DNA of 64,000 nucleotides. Origin: CAVXYG01 sp963766005. Its GTDB lineage: Bacteria > Actinomycetota > Actinomycetes > S36-B12 > GCA-2699445. Location of the stretch: positions 62,001 to 126,000 of the forward strand of contig CAVXYG010000005.1 of NCBI GenBank assembly GCA_963766005.1, in the 5' to 3' direction. Shown here in pieces: positions 45,006 to 54,806 of the stretch; the first letter of the stretch is position 1; each line of letters begins with the position of its first letter. Below the pieces are notes generated by a model that had not been told where the DNA came from, ran no database searches, and was given only the letters and a program-made list of their open reading frames with translations. A program made the translations under genes and the position numbers.

Positions 45006-45074
45006 GGCGCCCTCTGCGCCTCACGGAATCGGCAGACATGCAGGCAGAGGGCACCGACTGGCGCCCTCTGCCTG
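45006..45074. repeat. Perfect 12-bp hairpin with a third repeat arm
   Basis: CAGGCAGAGGGC (45041-45052) and GCCCTCTGCCTG (45063-45074) pair perfectly around a 10-base loop. A further copy of GGCGCCCTCTGC lies at 45006-45017, so the middle arm could pair with either side. It lies in a 390-base gene-free stretch (44961-45350). It may be an mRNA switch, a terminator for the lipid synthase gene, or a mobile-repeat trace. Confidence 0.55.
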
Positions 45075-45350
45075 GAATCCGATCGGGCGCTCCCCGGCGA
45101 TGCCCGATCAGGAATCATGAGCCACCAGGACGGTCCCGAACGCCGTCCCCGTGACACCAGATGTATGCCCCGTCCCGAGGCCGCGTAAACATCGACCGGG
45201 CCGGCGGGCCGCTGGGCCGCGCCCGGGCCTCCCCGTGACCGAGGCCGGGACAGGGCGAGGGCAGGCGCCCGGCTGTGGGTCGGCAGACCCGGCTGGGCCC
45301 ATCTGGTGGTGCCCTGTCAGCGCAGTCGCGGCCCGTACGCCCTTGCCCTG

Positions 45351-46727
45351 CTACCCCGCGACGGCAGCGTGCAGCTCCGCAAGGGTCCGCTCGATACCCT
45401 CGACGAGCAGATCAACATCAGGGACCTTGTCGTAGTCGGCGGTGATACCGCAGTTGAGTTGCCCGTCATAGGACACGATCGCCACCGTGATCAGCTGATT
45501 CATCCCCAGCGGCACGTACGGCAGCATCCGACGCAGCGGCCGGCGCAGCAGGTACAGCTGTTGGCTTGGGCCCGGCACATTGGTGGTGATGGTCGCGACC
45601 ATCGGCTGCGGGACCCGCGCGGCGAGGCGCCCGGCCGCGGCGAAGAGGGCGGGCGGGAGGAAGACCGCGTTGGCGACCAGGCTGTCGGTCCCCTGCAGCA
45701 GACCGCTGGCCTTCACCTCGGCCATGTCCTCCCGCACGGCCAACAGCCGTTGCACCGGATCGCGGACACCGACGGGCAGATCGGTGAACAGCGCCGCCAC
45801 CTCGTTGCCCCCGGGCTGGGCCTCTGCCGGCCGAACCGACACCGGCACCAGGGAGCGCACGAAGTCGTCCCCGCCCAGGGCGACCCCGCGACCGAGCAGG
45901 AAGCTGCGGAAGCCACCGGCGATGGCGGTGAGGATGACATCGTTCACGGTGCCGCCGAGGGCGTTCTTGATCTCCTTGGCCTGCTCCAGGTCGCCCTCTG
46001 CCCAGGCCCAGCGTCGGTGGGTGCCCGGCTGGCCGAGCAAGTGCGCCTCGGTATGCACCAGTTCCCTGCCGAGGCGGAGCGTGCCGGCCGCGGTTGCAGC
46101 GATCGATTGCACCGCCTGTCGCGGGATCTCCAGAGCGGTCCCCATCTCCCTCAGCCGCTTGCCCGGTTGCCGGACGCCCTCCAGGAGCGAGGAGGCCAGA
46201 CGGGAGGCGAAACTGGGCCACGGCTGCGGCTCCCAGGTGGATGGCTCCACCGGTTGCAGATCGGGTCGCGCGTCGAGCAGCACCTCCATCAGATCCGCGC
46301 CGGACAGGCCGTCGACCATCGCGTGGTGCACCTTGCTCACCAGGGCGAACCGGCCGCCCGCCAGTCCCTCGATGAGCCACATCTCCCACGCAGGCCGCGT
46401 GAGGTCCAGCCGCAGGGACAGGATCCGACCCGTCACCGCACGCAACTGCTCGTCGGTCCCAGGCTCCGGGAGCGCAGTGTGGCGCACGTGGTAGTACAGG
46501 TGAAAGTGCGGATCGTCGAGCCAGGCCGGGGGGCCGAGGTCCAAGGGCATGCGGGAGATCACCTGCCGGTAGCGGGGGATGCGGTCGAGGCGACCGTCCA
46601 GGAACGCGACGAATTCCCGGAACGACGGCGCGGGTCCGTCGAAGATCAACAGCCCGCCGATATGCATCGGCAGGTTGTCGCGCTCCAGATTCACGAAGGC
46701 GTCATCCAACGGCGACAGGTGCTCCAC
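45351..46727 (-). CDS. Wax ester synthase/diacylglycerol acyltransferase (WS/DGAT)
   Basis: 458 aa. Active-site HHAMVDG (HHxxxDG) near residue 135, with LSPLDDAFVNLE at the N-terminus, NDVILTAIAGGFRSFL and the C-terminal TNVPGPSQQLYL block, all of the bacterial bifunctional WS/DGAT family. It esterifies diacylglycerol or fatty alcohol with acyl-CoA for storage lipid. GTG start with TAGCCT at N6. Lies alone on its strand. Confidence 0.93.
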   Translation of the reverse strand: MEHLSPLDDAFVNLERDNLPMHIGGLLIFDGPAPSFREFVAFLDGRLDRIPRYRQVISRMPLDLGPPAWLDDPHFHLYYHVRHTALPEPGTDEQLRAVTGRILSLRLDLTRPAWEMWLIEGLAGGRFALVSKVHHAMVDGLSGADLMEVLLDARPDLQPVEPSTWEPQPWPSFASRLASSLLEGVRQPGKRLREMGTALEIPRQAVQSIAATAAGTLRLGRELVHTEAHLLGQPGTHRRWAWAEGDLEQAKEIKNALGGTVNDVILTAIAGGFRSFLLGRGVALGGDDFVRSLVPVSVRPAEAQPGGNEVAALFTDLPVGVRDPVQRLLAVREDMAEVKASGLLQGTDSLVANAVFLPPALFAAAGRLAARVPQPMVATITTNVPGPSQQLYLLRRPLRRMLPYVPLGMNQLITVAIVSYDGQLNCGITADYDKVPDVDLLVEGIERTLAELHAAVAG

Positions 46728-46733
46728 ACGCGC

Positions 46734-46739
46734 AGGCTA
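46734..46739 (-). promoter_or_regulatory. -10 box of the WS/DGAT gene (leaderless)
   Basis: TAGCCT, six bases before the GTG at 46727. Confidence 0.5.
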
Positions 46740-46783
46740 GTCCAGCACTGCGCGTGACGGGCCGCTCGTGGCAGGGTCTCGGC

Positions 46784-47212
46784 ATGGACACACTGCGCCT
46801 GCGCGACGGCCGGGCCATCCCGGCGCAGGAGTTGACGTGGACGTTCGCCAGGGCGACCGGCCCGGGCGGGCAGTCGGTGAACACCACGGATTCGGCCGTG
46901 CGGTTGGCCTGGCGCGTGACCGGTTCGGCGATCCTCGCTGCCGACGAGCAGGAGCGGATCCGACGGCGGGCGGCGCGGCGGATCGTCGATGATGCGCTCG
47001 TCGTGACGGCCCGCGAGCACCGCAGCCAGTGGGCCAACCGGAAGGCGGCCGCCGACCGGCTCGTCGATCTGGTCGATCAGGCGCTGGCCCCGCCTCCGGC
47101 CACCCGCCGCAGCACCGCGCCGAGCGCCTCAGCCCGGGCGAAGCGACGCCGGCACAAGCGGGAACGAGGTCAGGTGAAGCGCCTGCGCCAACGGCCCGGG
47201 GCCGACGACTAG
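46784..47212 (+). CDS. arfB: Alternative ribosome-rescue factor (peptidyl-tRNA hydrolase)
   Basis: 142 aa, short release-factor homologue. GGQ at residues 28-30 (ATGPGGQSVNT) and a strongly basic C-terminal tail (RAKRRRHKRERGQVKRLRQR) that enters the empty mRNA channel, with no stop-codon recognition domain. It frees stalled ribosomes. Divergent from WS/DGAT. Start at MDTLRLRD, since upstream in-frame residues are not family-like. Confidence 0.9.
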   Translation: MDTLRLRDGRAIPAQELTWTFARATGPGGQSVNTTDSAVRLAWRVTGSAILAADEQERIRRRAARRIVDDALVVTAREHRSQWANRKAAADRLVDLVDQALAPPPATRRSTAPSASARAKRRRHKRERGQVKRLRQRPGADD

Positions 47213-47481
47213 GGCTCAAGCGCGCCCGGCGCCGCAATGACGCCCGCGGCGGGACCTGGGAGGCTCCTCGGGCGGGCCGCGAACTCCCGGCGACTGGCTG
47301 CCCGGCACCACGGCTGCAGCGCTGCTTGCCGCTGGGCCTGCGATGCTCCGGACGGGACAAGCAGGAGTGTCGAGGGCTGGTCCACCCGTACCGCACGGCG
47401 ACTCGCCGCGGACCTCCGAAGCGACGGACGCGGGCCCGCGGCGGAGCGGGTCGGCGGGGCAAGCGCGAGGCGTCCGCGCCG
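47213..47481. other. Spacer between arfB and the pfl genes
   Basis: About 270 bases between the convergent stops of arfB and pflA. No gene or clear hairpin was found. Confidence 0.3.
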
Positions 47482-48264
47482 CTACACGATCGCTTCCAGA
47501 CCCCGGGCTGGAAGACCGCCAGCGCCGCCGCGACCTGCTCCGGCGACGGGGTGGGGGTGTGCAGGAGGGGGTAGGTGCGGCCCAGCGCCGCGTACTTGTC
47601 CACCCCGAGCGTGTGGTACGGCAGCACCTCGATCCGGTCGATGATGGGCTGCAGCTCGCTGGCAGATCGCCGCGACCTCGTCCACGTGCTCGGGCTCATC
47701 GGTGAGACCGGGCACCAGGACGAACCGGATCCACAGCCGCGTCCCCCGCTCCAGCAACCGTGCGGCGAACTGCAGCAACTCGTCGAACTTGCCGGTTGAG
47801 GTGACGTAGGCGTAGCGGCGGGGATTGCCGGCCTTGATATCGAGCAGGACCAGATCGAGGTTGTCGAGCAAGCGATCGCTGGCACGCATCCCGCCCATCC
47901 CCGAGGTGTCGAGCGCGGTGTGCAGGCCGAGCTCCTGCTTGGCACCCTCGAACACGTCGGCGACGAACTCGGGCTGCTGCAGCGGCTCGCCGCCGGTCAG
48001 CGTGAGCCCGCCGTCGCGGCTGATGAAGGCGCTGTACTTCGCCACCTCCGCCAGCAGCCGCTTCACCGTGGTCCGGTCCCCGAGCCGCATCATCTGCGTA
48101 TCCGGGTTGTGGCAGTACAGGCACCGCAGCGGACAGCCCGACAGGAACACGGTGTACCTGGGTCCCGGCCCGTTCACGCCCGACGTGGTCTCCGCGGAGT
48201 GCACGAAACCGACGCGCGATCCGTCCTGCAGCTCCGGCGGCAGCGCACCATGAGATCCGACCAC
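47482..48264 (-). pseudogene. pflA: Pyruvate formate-lyase activating enzyme with two compensating frameshifts
   Basis: Radical-SAM activase. CPLRCLYCHNPDT (CxxxCxxC for the 4Fe-4S cluster), LTLTGGEPLQQP and LLDIKAGNPRRY are present. After VDEVAAIC the frame slips by one base at about 47664: the expected ELQPIIDRIEVLPYHTLGVDKY and LHTPTPSPEQVAAALAVFQ are read one frame over. A second slip near 47497 returns to the first frame for RGLEAIV and the stop. The ORF thus looks full length (260 aa) but about 50 residues are nonsense. GTG start, seven bases after pflB. Confidence 0.75.
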
Positions 48265-48271
48265 GAGCCGC

Positions 48272-50536
48272 TCAGATGCTCATATGGAAGGTCCGCTCGA
48301 TGACATCGCGCTGCTGCTCCTTGCTCAGCCGCACGAAGTTCACCGCGTACCCGCTCACCCGGATCGTCAGCTGCGGGTAGTTCTCCGGATGGTCCATGGC
48401 GTCGACCAGCATCTCCCGGTTGAGCACGTTGACGTTCATGTGGAAGCCCTCCGAGGAGATGTATCCGTCGAGGATGCTGGTGAGGTTGGCGATCTGCTCC
48501 CCGCGCGTCTTGCCCAGCCCGCGCGGCACCACCGAGGCGGTCAACGAGATGCCGTCCAGCGCGTCCTGGTAGGGGATCTTCGCCACCGACAGCGCCGCGG
48601 GGATGAGGCCCTTCTGGTCGCGGCCGTGCATCGGGTTGGCCCCCGGCGCGAACGGCTCCCCTGCCTTGCGCCCGTCCGGCGTCGCCCCGGTGTGGCGGCC
48701 GTAGACGACGTTGGAGGTGATCGTGAGCACCGACTGCGTGTGCTCGGCGTTGCGGTAGGCCGGGTACTGGCGGATCTTGTCCATGAACTTGGAGACCATC
48801 TGGACCGCCAGTGCGTCCACCCGGTCGTCATTGTTGCCGAACGCCGGGTAGCTGCCCTCGATCTCGTAGTCGACGATGAGGCCGGTCTCGTCGCGCACCG
48901 GTCGCACGGTGGCGTACTTGATGGCCGACAGCGAGTCCGCCACGATCGACAGCCCCGCGATCCCGCAGGCGAGGGTGCGCCGAGGAGCGTAGTCGTGCAG
49001 CGCCATCTCGATACGCTCGTAGGCGTACTTGTCGTGCATGTAGTGGATGACGTTGAGCGCGTTGACGTAGGTGCGCGCCAGCCAGTCCATCGCGCTGTCC
49101 AGCCGCATCAGGACTTCGTCGAATTCCAGCACATCGCCGGCGATCGGCTCCCCCAGGTCGACGATGTGCGCGCCGCTCACCTCGTCGCGGCCACCGTTGA
49201 TCGCGTACAGCAGCGTCTTGGCGAGGTTGACGCGGGCACCGAAGAACTGCATCTGCTTGCCCACCGGCATCGCCGAGACGCAGCAGGCGATCGCGGTGTC
49301 GTCGTCGTAGTACTCACGCATGAGTTCATCGGACTCGTACTGGATGGCCGAGGTGTCGATGCTGACCTTGGCGCAGAACTCCTTGAAGCCGGCCGGCAGC
49401 TCCGGCGACCAGAACACGGTGATGTTCGGCTCCGGCGCCGGGCCGAGGTTGTACAGGGTCTGCAGGAACCGGAAGCTGGTGCGGGTGACCAGTGTCCGGC
49501 CGTCGGAGCCCATGCCGCCCAGGGACTCGGTGACCCACGTGGGGTCGCCGGAGAACAGCGCGTCGTACTCCGGGGTGCGCAGGAAGCGGACCATCCGCAG
49601 CTTGATGACGAAGTCGTCGATGATCTCCTGCGCCTGCTCCTCGGTCGAGCCAGCCCTCCTGCATGTCGCGCTGCAGGTAGATGTCGAGGAAGGAACTCGG
49701 TCCGGCCCAGGCTCATCGCGGCGCCGTTCTGCTCCTTCACCGCGGCCAGGTAGCCGAAGTAGAGCCACTGGACCGCTTCCCGACCGGTGCTGGCGGGACC
49801 GCCGATGTCGTAGCCGTAGGAGGCGGCCATCTGCTTGGTCTCCGCCAGCGCGCGGATCTGCTCGTTGAGCTCCTCGCGGTCGCGGATGACGTCGTCGGTG
49901 GAGTGCAGTTCGGCGAGCAGTTGCAGTTCGGCGTTCTTGCCCTCGACAAGCCGGTCGATCCCGTACAGAGCCACCCGCCGGTAGTCGCCGATGATCCGGC
50001 CGCGGCCGTAGGCGTCCGGCAGGCCGGTGATGATGTGGCTGCGGCGGGCGGCGCGGATGTCGGGCGTGTAGGCGTCGAAGACGCCCTGGTTGTGGGTCTT
50101 GCGGTACTTGGTGAAGATCTCCGTGACCCGAGGGTCCGGCTCGTAGCCGTACGCCCGCAGCCCCGCCTCCACCATGCGGATCCCGCCGTTGGGCATGATC
50201 GAGCGCTTGAGCGGAGCATCGGTCTGCAGCCCGACGACGACCTCGTCGATGTCCGCTGCGATGCGGCCCGGCGCGGTGCGAGGTGATCGTGGACGGCGTG
50301 TGCGGGTCCACATCGAGGATGCCGAGCCTGCGCTCCTCCAGCATGAGGTCGGCCACGAATTCCCACAGCGCGCTCGTGCGCGGCGTCGGCCCGGCCAGGA
50401 AGGCGTCGTCGCCTTCGTAGGGGGTGTAGTTGCGCTGGATGAAGTCGCGTACGTCGATCGTGGTGTTCCACCGACCGTCGGTGAAGCTGCGCCACGGAGC
50501 GAGGGTCGAACCCATGGCGGGCGGGGCGGTGGTCAT
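48272..50536 (-). pseudogene. pflB: Formate C-acetyltransferase (pyruvate formate-lyase), three frameshifts
   Basis: Conceptual ~755 aa, close to the usual 760. ATG preceded by AGGAGG (spacing 6). Active-site cysteine pair in AIACCVSAMPVGKQMQF and the glycyl-radical loop RVSGYAVNFV at the C-terminus are intact. Frame breaks: near 50280 (ITSH|APGRIAADIDEV, one surplus C), near 49709 (GRTE|FLDIYLQRDMQEGW) and near 49653 (|TEEQAQEIIDDF). As sequenced no functional enzyme can be made. It would convert pyruvate + CoA to acetyl-CoA + formate without O2. Operon with pflA. Confidence 0.8.
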
Positions 50537-50709
50537 AGGGATCCTCCTGAGTGCTACCGAATATCCTGCCCCCAGTGTCTCGCCGATCGCCACGGGAGCA
50601 ACTGCGGATGCGGCCGGCCTGCAGCACGCGCCCAGCACCCCATGACGCCGCACCGGCACGGCCCGACCCCAGGTCCCGCGCCCCGCGGCGCGTCGCATCG
50701 CGGACGACG

Positions 50710-50748
50710 AACGGCCCGGCCCCGGTCGATGCCGGGGGCCGGGCCGTT
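50710..50748 (-). terminator. Hairpin terminator downstream of the FadE5-like gene
   Basis: AACGGCCCGGCCCCGG (50710-50725) pairs with the GGGGGCCGGGCCGTT region ending at 50748, with one bulged G and a six-base loop. It lies 20 bases past the stop at 50769. Confidence 0.7.
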
Positions 50749-50768
50749 GCCTGGCACTCGGTTGCCGA

Positions 50769-52619
50769 TCAGAAGCTGGCCTCCGGCAGATCCATGATCT
50801 CCAGATCGGTGGCCTCAGCCACGGCGCGCTCCGCGGTCAGCAGCGGCAGCCGGTTGGCGGCGAACCACTTCGCCGTGGCGATCTTGCCCTGGTAGAACGC
50901 CTCGTCCTTGGGCTTGGCGCCGGCATCCAGCGCAGCCTGGGCGACCTCGGCCTGGCGCAGCAGCAGCCAGCCGATGATCAGGTCGCCGCACATCATGAGC
51001 AGGCGGGTGGTGTTCAGGCCGACCTTGTACAGCTCAGCCGCGTTGCCCTGCTGGGAAGCCATCGCCCACTCGCCGAGCTTGCCGATCACGCCCTGCACAT
51101 CCTCCAGCGCGGTGCCGAGCTGCTCGCGGGCGACGGCGAGCTGATCGCCCTCGTCGCCGCCCTTGACGGTCTCGGTGATCTGGCTGGCCAGGTAGAAGAC
51201 GGCCTTGAACTGGTCGCGGACCATCTTGCGGAAGAAGAAGTCCAGGCCCTGGATCGCGGTGGTGCCCTCGTACAGGCTGTCGATCTTGGCGTCGCGGATG
51301 TACTGCTCGATCGGGTAGTCCTGCAGGAAGCCGGAACCGCCCAGCGTCTGCAGCGACAGCGTCAGCATCTCGTAGGAACGCTCCGAGCCGACGCCCTTCA
51401 CGATGGGCAGCAACAGGTCGTTCATGCGCTCGGCCATCTCCAGGTCCTCGACGTCCTGGCCGAGCTCGGCGGCCTCCACCTTGTCCTGCCAGGAGGCCGT
51501 GTAGGAGACCAGGGCGCGCATGCCTTCGGCATAGGCCTTCTGCAGCATCAGGATCCGGCGCACGTCGGGGTGGTGGGTGATGGTGACGCGCGGGGCGGTC
51601 TTGTCCATCATCTGCGTCAGGTCAGCGCCCTGCACGCGGTGCTTCGCGTAGTCCAGGGCGTTGAGGTACCCGGTGGACAGGGTCGCGATGGCCTTGGTGC
51701 CGACCATCATGCGGGCGTACTCGATGACCTTGAACATCTGCGCGATGCCGTCGTGCACGTCGCCGACCAGCCAGCCGGTCGCCGGCTCGCCGTCGCCGAA
51801 GGTGACCTCGCAGGTCGTGGAGACCTTGAGTCCCATCTTCTTCTCGACGTTGGTGACGTAGGCGCCGTTGCGCTCGCCGAGCTCGCCGGTCTCCGGATCG
51901 AAGTGGTACTTCGGGACGACGAACAGGCTCAGGCCCTTGGTCCCGGGACCGCCGAACCCCTCCACGCCCTGGGGCCGGGCGAGGACGAGGTGGACGATGT
52001 TCTCGCTCATGTCGTGCTCGGCGCTGGTGATGAAGCGCTTGACGCCCTCGATGCGCCAGGAGCCGTCCTCGTTCTGGTAGGCCTTGGCCGTACCAGCGCC
52101 CACATCAGATCCGGCATCGGGCTCGGTCAGCACCATGGTGGCGCCCCACTGCCGTTCGATCATGATCTCGGCGATCTTCTTCTGCTCCTCGTTGCCGAGG
52201 TGCCACAGGATGGCGGCGAAGCCCGGCCCTGCCATGTACATGAACGCGGCGGGGTTGGAGCCGAGAATCATCTCGGCCACGGCCCAGCGCAGCGACGGCG
52301 GCGCGGCGATGCCCCCGATCTCCTCCGGGATCTCCAGGCGCCAGCCCTCAGCATCCATGAGCGCCTGATAGGCGGCCTTGAAGTCCTCCGGCATGGTCAC
52401 GGACTTGGTCTTGGGGTCGTACACCGGCGGGTTGCGATCAGCGGAGGCGAAGGTGTCCGACAGCACGCCCGTCGCGAGGTCCTGAGCCTGGCGCAGCATG
52501 TCCTTCGCCGTGTCGGGATCCATGTCCTCGAAGGCGCCCTTGCCCATGAGGTCGCCCGCTCCGAACACCTCGAACATGTTGAACTCGATGTCCCGCACGT
52601 TGCTCTTGTAATGCGACAT
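50769..52619 (-). CDS. Long-form acyl-CoA dehydrogenase (FadE5-like)
   Basis: 616 aa, the long subclass with a C-terminal extension. VLTEPDAGSDVGAG, RFITSAEHDMSEN, KMGLKVSTTCEVTFGD, LSLQTLGGSGFLQDYPIEQYIRDAKIDSLYEGTTAIQGLDFF (the catalytic Glu in YEGTT) and a ~150-residue helical tail. It oxidises a broad range of acyl-CoAs at the first step of beta-oxidation. GGGGAG precedes the ATG. Two near-identical palindromes upstream (52676-52714) suggest repression by a TetR-type fatty-acid regulator. Confidence 0.92.
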   Translation of the reverse strand: MSHYKSNVRDIEFNMFEVFGAGDLMGKGAFEDMDPDTAKDMLRQAQDLATGVLSDTFASADRNPPVYDPKTKSVTMPEDFKAAYQALMDAEGWRLEIPEEIGGIAAPPSLRWAVAEMILGSNPAAFMYMAGPGFAAILWHLGNEEQKKIAEIMIERQWGATMVLTEPDAGSDVGAGTAKAYQNEDGSWRIEGVKRFITSAEHDMSENIVHLVLARPQGVEGFGGPGTKGLSLFVVPKYHFDPETGELGERNGAYVTNVEKKMGLKVSTTCEVTFGDGEPATGWLVGDVHDGIAQMFKVIEYARMMVGTKAIATLSTGYLNALDYAKHRVQGADLTQMMDKTAPRVTITHHPDVRRILMLQKAYAEGMRALVSYTASWQDKVEAAELGQDVEDLEMAERMNDLLLPIVKGVGSERSYEMLTLSLQTLGGSGFLQDYPIEQYIRDAKIDSLYEGTTAIQGLDFFFRKMVRDQFKAVFYLASQITETVKGGDEGDQLAVAREQLGTALEDVQGVIGKLGEWAMASQQGNAAELYKVGLNTTRLLMMCGDLIIGWLLLRQAEVAQAALDAGAKPKDEAFYQGKIATAKWFAANRLPLLTAERAVAEATDLEIMDLPEASF

Positions 52620-52675
52620 GTCACAACTCCCCAGGTAGTAGTCGCCCCAGAGCAGGGACGCAGGTGTCGCGGCGT

Positions 52676-52714
52676 GTTACCCGCCAGTAACCCATAATGC
52701 TACTCGCCGGTAAC
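52676..52714. promoter_or_regulatory. Tandem palindromic operators upstream of the FadE5-like gene
   Basis: GTTAC-CCGCCA-GTAAC (52676-52691) and GCTAC-TCGCCG-GTAAC (52699-52714) are two 16-bp sites with 23-bp centre-to-centre spacing, about two DNA turns. They lie 57-95 bases before the ATG. The form is that of TetR-family operators, known at actinobacterial beta-oxidation genes; the specific regulator is not identified. Confidence 0.55.
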
Positions 52715-52923
52715 CAAGTGCAAGCCGGGGCCGGGCGTCGGCGGCGAGCCGCCCGGCAGGTGCGCCGGGAGGGGCGGGACCCAGGCGCCGCTTCGGCGCG
52801 GCTCGGGAGCGTTCCGGTGCTCGCTGCGGGGTCGGAGACAGCCTCCCGCTGGGGCGGCACCGCATCGAGTCGTCGCTCGGCACCGCCTTCGCGTCGGGCC
52901 GGGGCGTGCCCGGCCAGTGGCCC

Positions 52924-53703
52924 TCAGTGCGCCAGCGCGCTGGGCGACTCCACGTGGGTGAGGGCACCGTCCAGGATCTCGAAGACCCGGTCGGTGTACT
53001 CGACCATGCGCAGGTCGTGGGTGACCATGATCCCGGTCTTGCCGCGCTGCTTGACCTCGCGAGCGAGCAGCTCGACGACCTGCCGGCCCAGCTTGGTGTC
53101 CAGGGCGGCCGTCGGCTCATCGACCAGCACCAGGTCCGGGTCGTTCATCAGGGCCCGGCCGATGGCGACGCGCTGGCGCTCACCGCCGGACAGCTGCTCC
53201 GGCAGGTTCTTCGCGCGCGCCGCCAGCCCGAGCTCCTCCAACAGCTGGTCGGCACGGGCCTGCGCCTGCCTGCCGGAGATGCGCTTCTGCAGCGTGGAGA
53301 CGTAGAGCAGGTTCTCCCGGGCTGTCAGGAACGGCACGAGGTTCGCCGATTGGAACACGAAGCCGACTCGCTCCGCGCGGAACCGGGTGAGCTCCTTCTT
53401 GGACAGCGAGGCGACGTCGGTGCCCCCGAGCACGATGGAGCCGCTCGTCGGTGACAGCAGACCCCCGATCATCGAGATCAGCGTGGTCTTGCCCGACCCG
53501 GACGGCCCCAGCAGCGAGACGAACTCCCCCTGGTCGACGGCCATGGTCGCGTCGGCCACGGCCGTGACCTCGTCGTCCCCGGAGCGGTAGACCTTGCTGA
53601 CCGCGCGGACCGACAGGAGGGCCGAGGCATGCGCGTCGGCATCGATCGCCGGGTTCAGGCCGGGGTCGGCAGGATGTGCGGGAACGAACTCGTCGATGGT
53701 CAC
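52924..53703 (-). CDS. ABC transporter ATPase, MacB/LolD-like
   Basis: 259 aa. Walker A LLGPSGSGKTTLISM, Q-loop FVFQSANLVPFLT, signature LSGGERQRVAIGRAL, Walker B DLVLVDEPTAALD and switch VTHD are all present. The N-terminal ~30 residues are an extra hydrophilic extension. GTG start overlaps the TGA of the permease gene (GTGA). Together with the two FtsX-type permeases it forms an exporter or mechanotransmission complex. Confidence 0.92.
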   Translation of the reverse strand: MTIDEFVPAHPADPGLNPAIDADAHASALLSVRAVSKVYRSGDDEVTAVADATMAVDQGEFVSLLGPSGSGKTTLISMIGGLLSPTSGSIVLGGTDVASLSKKELTRFRAERVGFVFQSANLVPFLTARENLLYVSTLQKRISGRQAQARADQLLEELGLAARAKNLPEQLSGGERQRVAIGRALMNDPDLVLVDEPTAALDTKLGRQVVELLAREVKQRGKTGIMVTHDLRMVEYTDRVFEILDGALTHVESPSALAH

Positions 53704-54806
53704 AGCGTTCCTCCGATGGCGGTGGCGGGGTCGATGGCGGCAATGCGGCGCAGCGAGAACAGTGCGCCGAGGGCACCTGCTGCGAGGGTGAACACGGCGA
53801 TCGTGACCAGGGTCTCGCCCCGGAACAGCGCGGGGACGCCCTCCGGCAGGAGCTCCCCGAGGCCGCGCGCCGCCAGCGCCCCGATGACGATGCCGAGAGC
53901 CGAGGAGATCAGGGCCTGCACGATCACGCCCGCGCCGAGCTTGGCCGTCGGGGTCCCCAGCGCCTTCAGGGCAGCGAACAGCTCGCGCTTCTCCAGGACG
54001 ACCAGCGCGAAGAACAGCGCGACGACCAGGGCGGCCACAGCGAGCGTGGTGGAGATGATGGCGTTCAGGGTCGACGCCTGCTGCGCCACGCCGGGGATGG
54101 CCAGGCCGGTGTCCTGCGCCGTCAGCACGGCCAGGCCGGGCAGGCTCCCGGCGACATCCTCGGCAGCGACGCCGTCGAGGAACTGCAGGGCGATGGCGGA
54201 GACGTCGTTGTCGATGCCGGTGAACTCCGGACGGACCGCATTGCGCATCGCACGCCAATCGGCGAGGGACGTCCACACGCTGGCCTGACCCTGGTAGGAG
54301 GCATCCGGCACGACACCGACCACCTCGAGCGAGACCGGCCCGACGCTGACGGTATCGCCGATCCCGATGCTCGCGTCGTCCACCAGCGCCGCATCAACGG
54401 CGGCGACGCCGGTCTCGCCGGGGGCCGGGAGCCGACCCTCGGACACTGTCGCGGGCAGGCCCACGCCGGCGGCGTCCACGCCGAACACGGCGATGTCGGC
54501 CGGCATCCCGGCGGCGGTCCCCGACGACAGCAGGACGCCGATCCCCGATGCTGCGGCCACGCCCGGTGCGGCGGCGGCCTGCGCGACCTGATCCTCGACC
54601 AGCGAGGAGCGGACGAGCGACCCGCTGGCGTCCTCCTCGAAGGCGTACGCATCGGCGGTGCTGGAGCGGACCGCTCCGGTGGCGCCGTAGTACAGCCCGT
54701 CGGCGAGGGCGCCCAGGGTCAGGACCAGGAAGACGATGAGCGACAGCGCGGCAATGATCGAGGCGAAGCGGCCGCGGCTGCGGCGGATCTCCTTGGTGGC
54801 GAGCAT
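53700..54806 (-). CDS. FtsX/MacB-type ABC permease 1
   Basis: 368 aa. One N-terminal TM helix (~15-38), a ~200-residue extracytoplasmic domain and three C-terminal TM helices (LNAIISTTLAVAALVVALFFALVV, GVIVQALISSALGIVIGALA, LVTIAVFTLAAGALGALFSLRR), ending in the RIAAIDPATAIGG motif of the FtsX family. It overlaps the second permease at TGATG. It would pair with the ATPase; substrate unknown. Confidence 0.88.
   Translation of the reverse strand: MLATKEIRRSRGRFASIIAALSLIVFLVLTLGALADGLYYGATGAVRSSTADAYAFEEDASGSLVRSSLVEDQVAQAAAAPGVAAASGIGVLLSSGTAAGMPADIAVFGVDAAGVGLPATVSEGRLPAPGETGVAAVDAALVDDASIGIGDTVSVGPVSLEVVGVVPDASYQGQASVWTSLADWRAMRNAVRPEFTGIDNDVSAIALQFLDGVAAEDVAGSLPGLAVLTAQDTGLAIPGVAQQASTLNAIISTTLAVAALVVALFFALVVLEKRELFAALKALGTPTAKLGAGVIVQALISSALGIVIGALAARGLGELLPEGVPALFRGETLVTIAVFTLAAGALGALFSLRRIAAIDPATAIGGTL

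Noticed and set aside
45006..45074. CRISPR array
   Set aside because: Only three short arms of mixed orientation, no regular spacer length and no cas genes in the window.
44957..45157. A small regulator gene (CsoR-like) next to its predicted operator
   Set aside because: The only open frames there have no Cys/His copper or persulfide site and no helical CsoR pattern.
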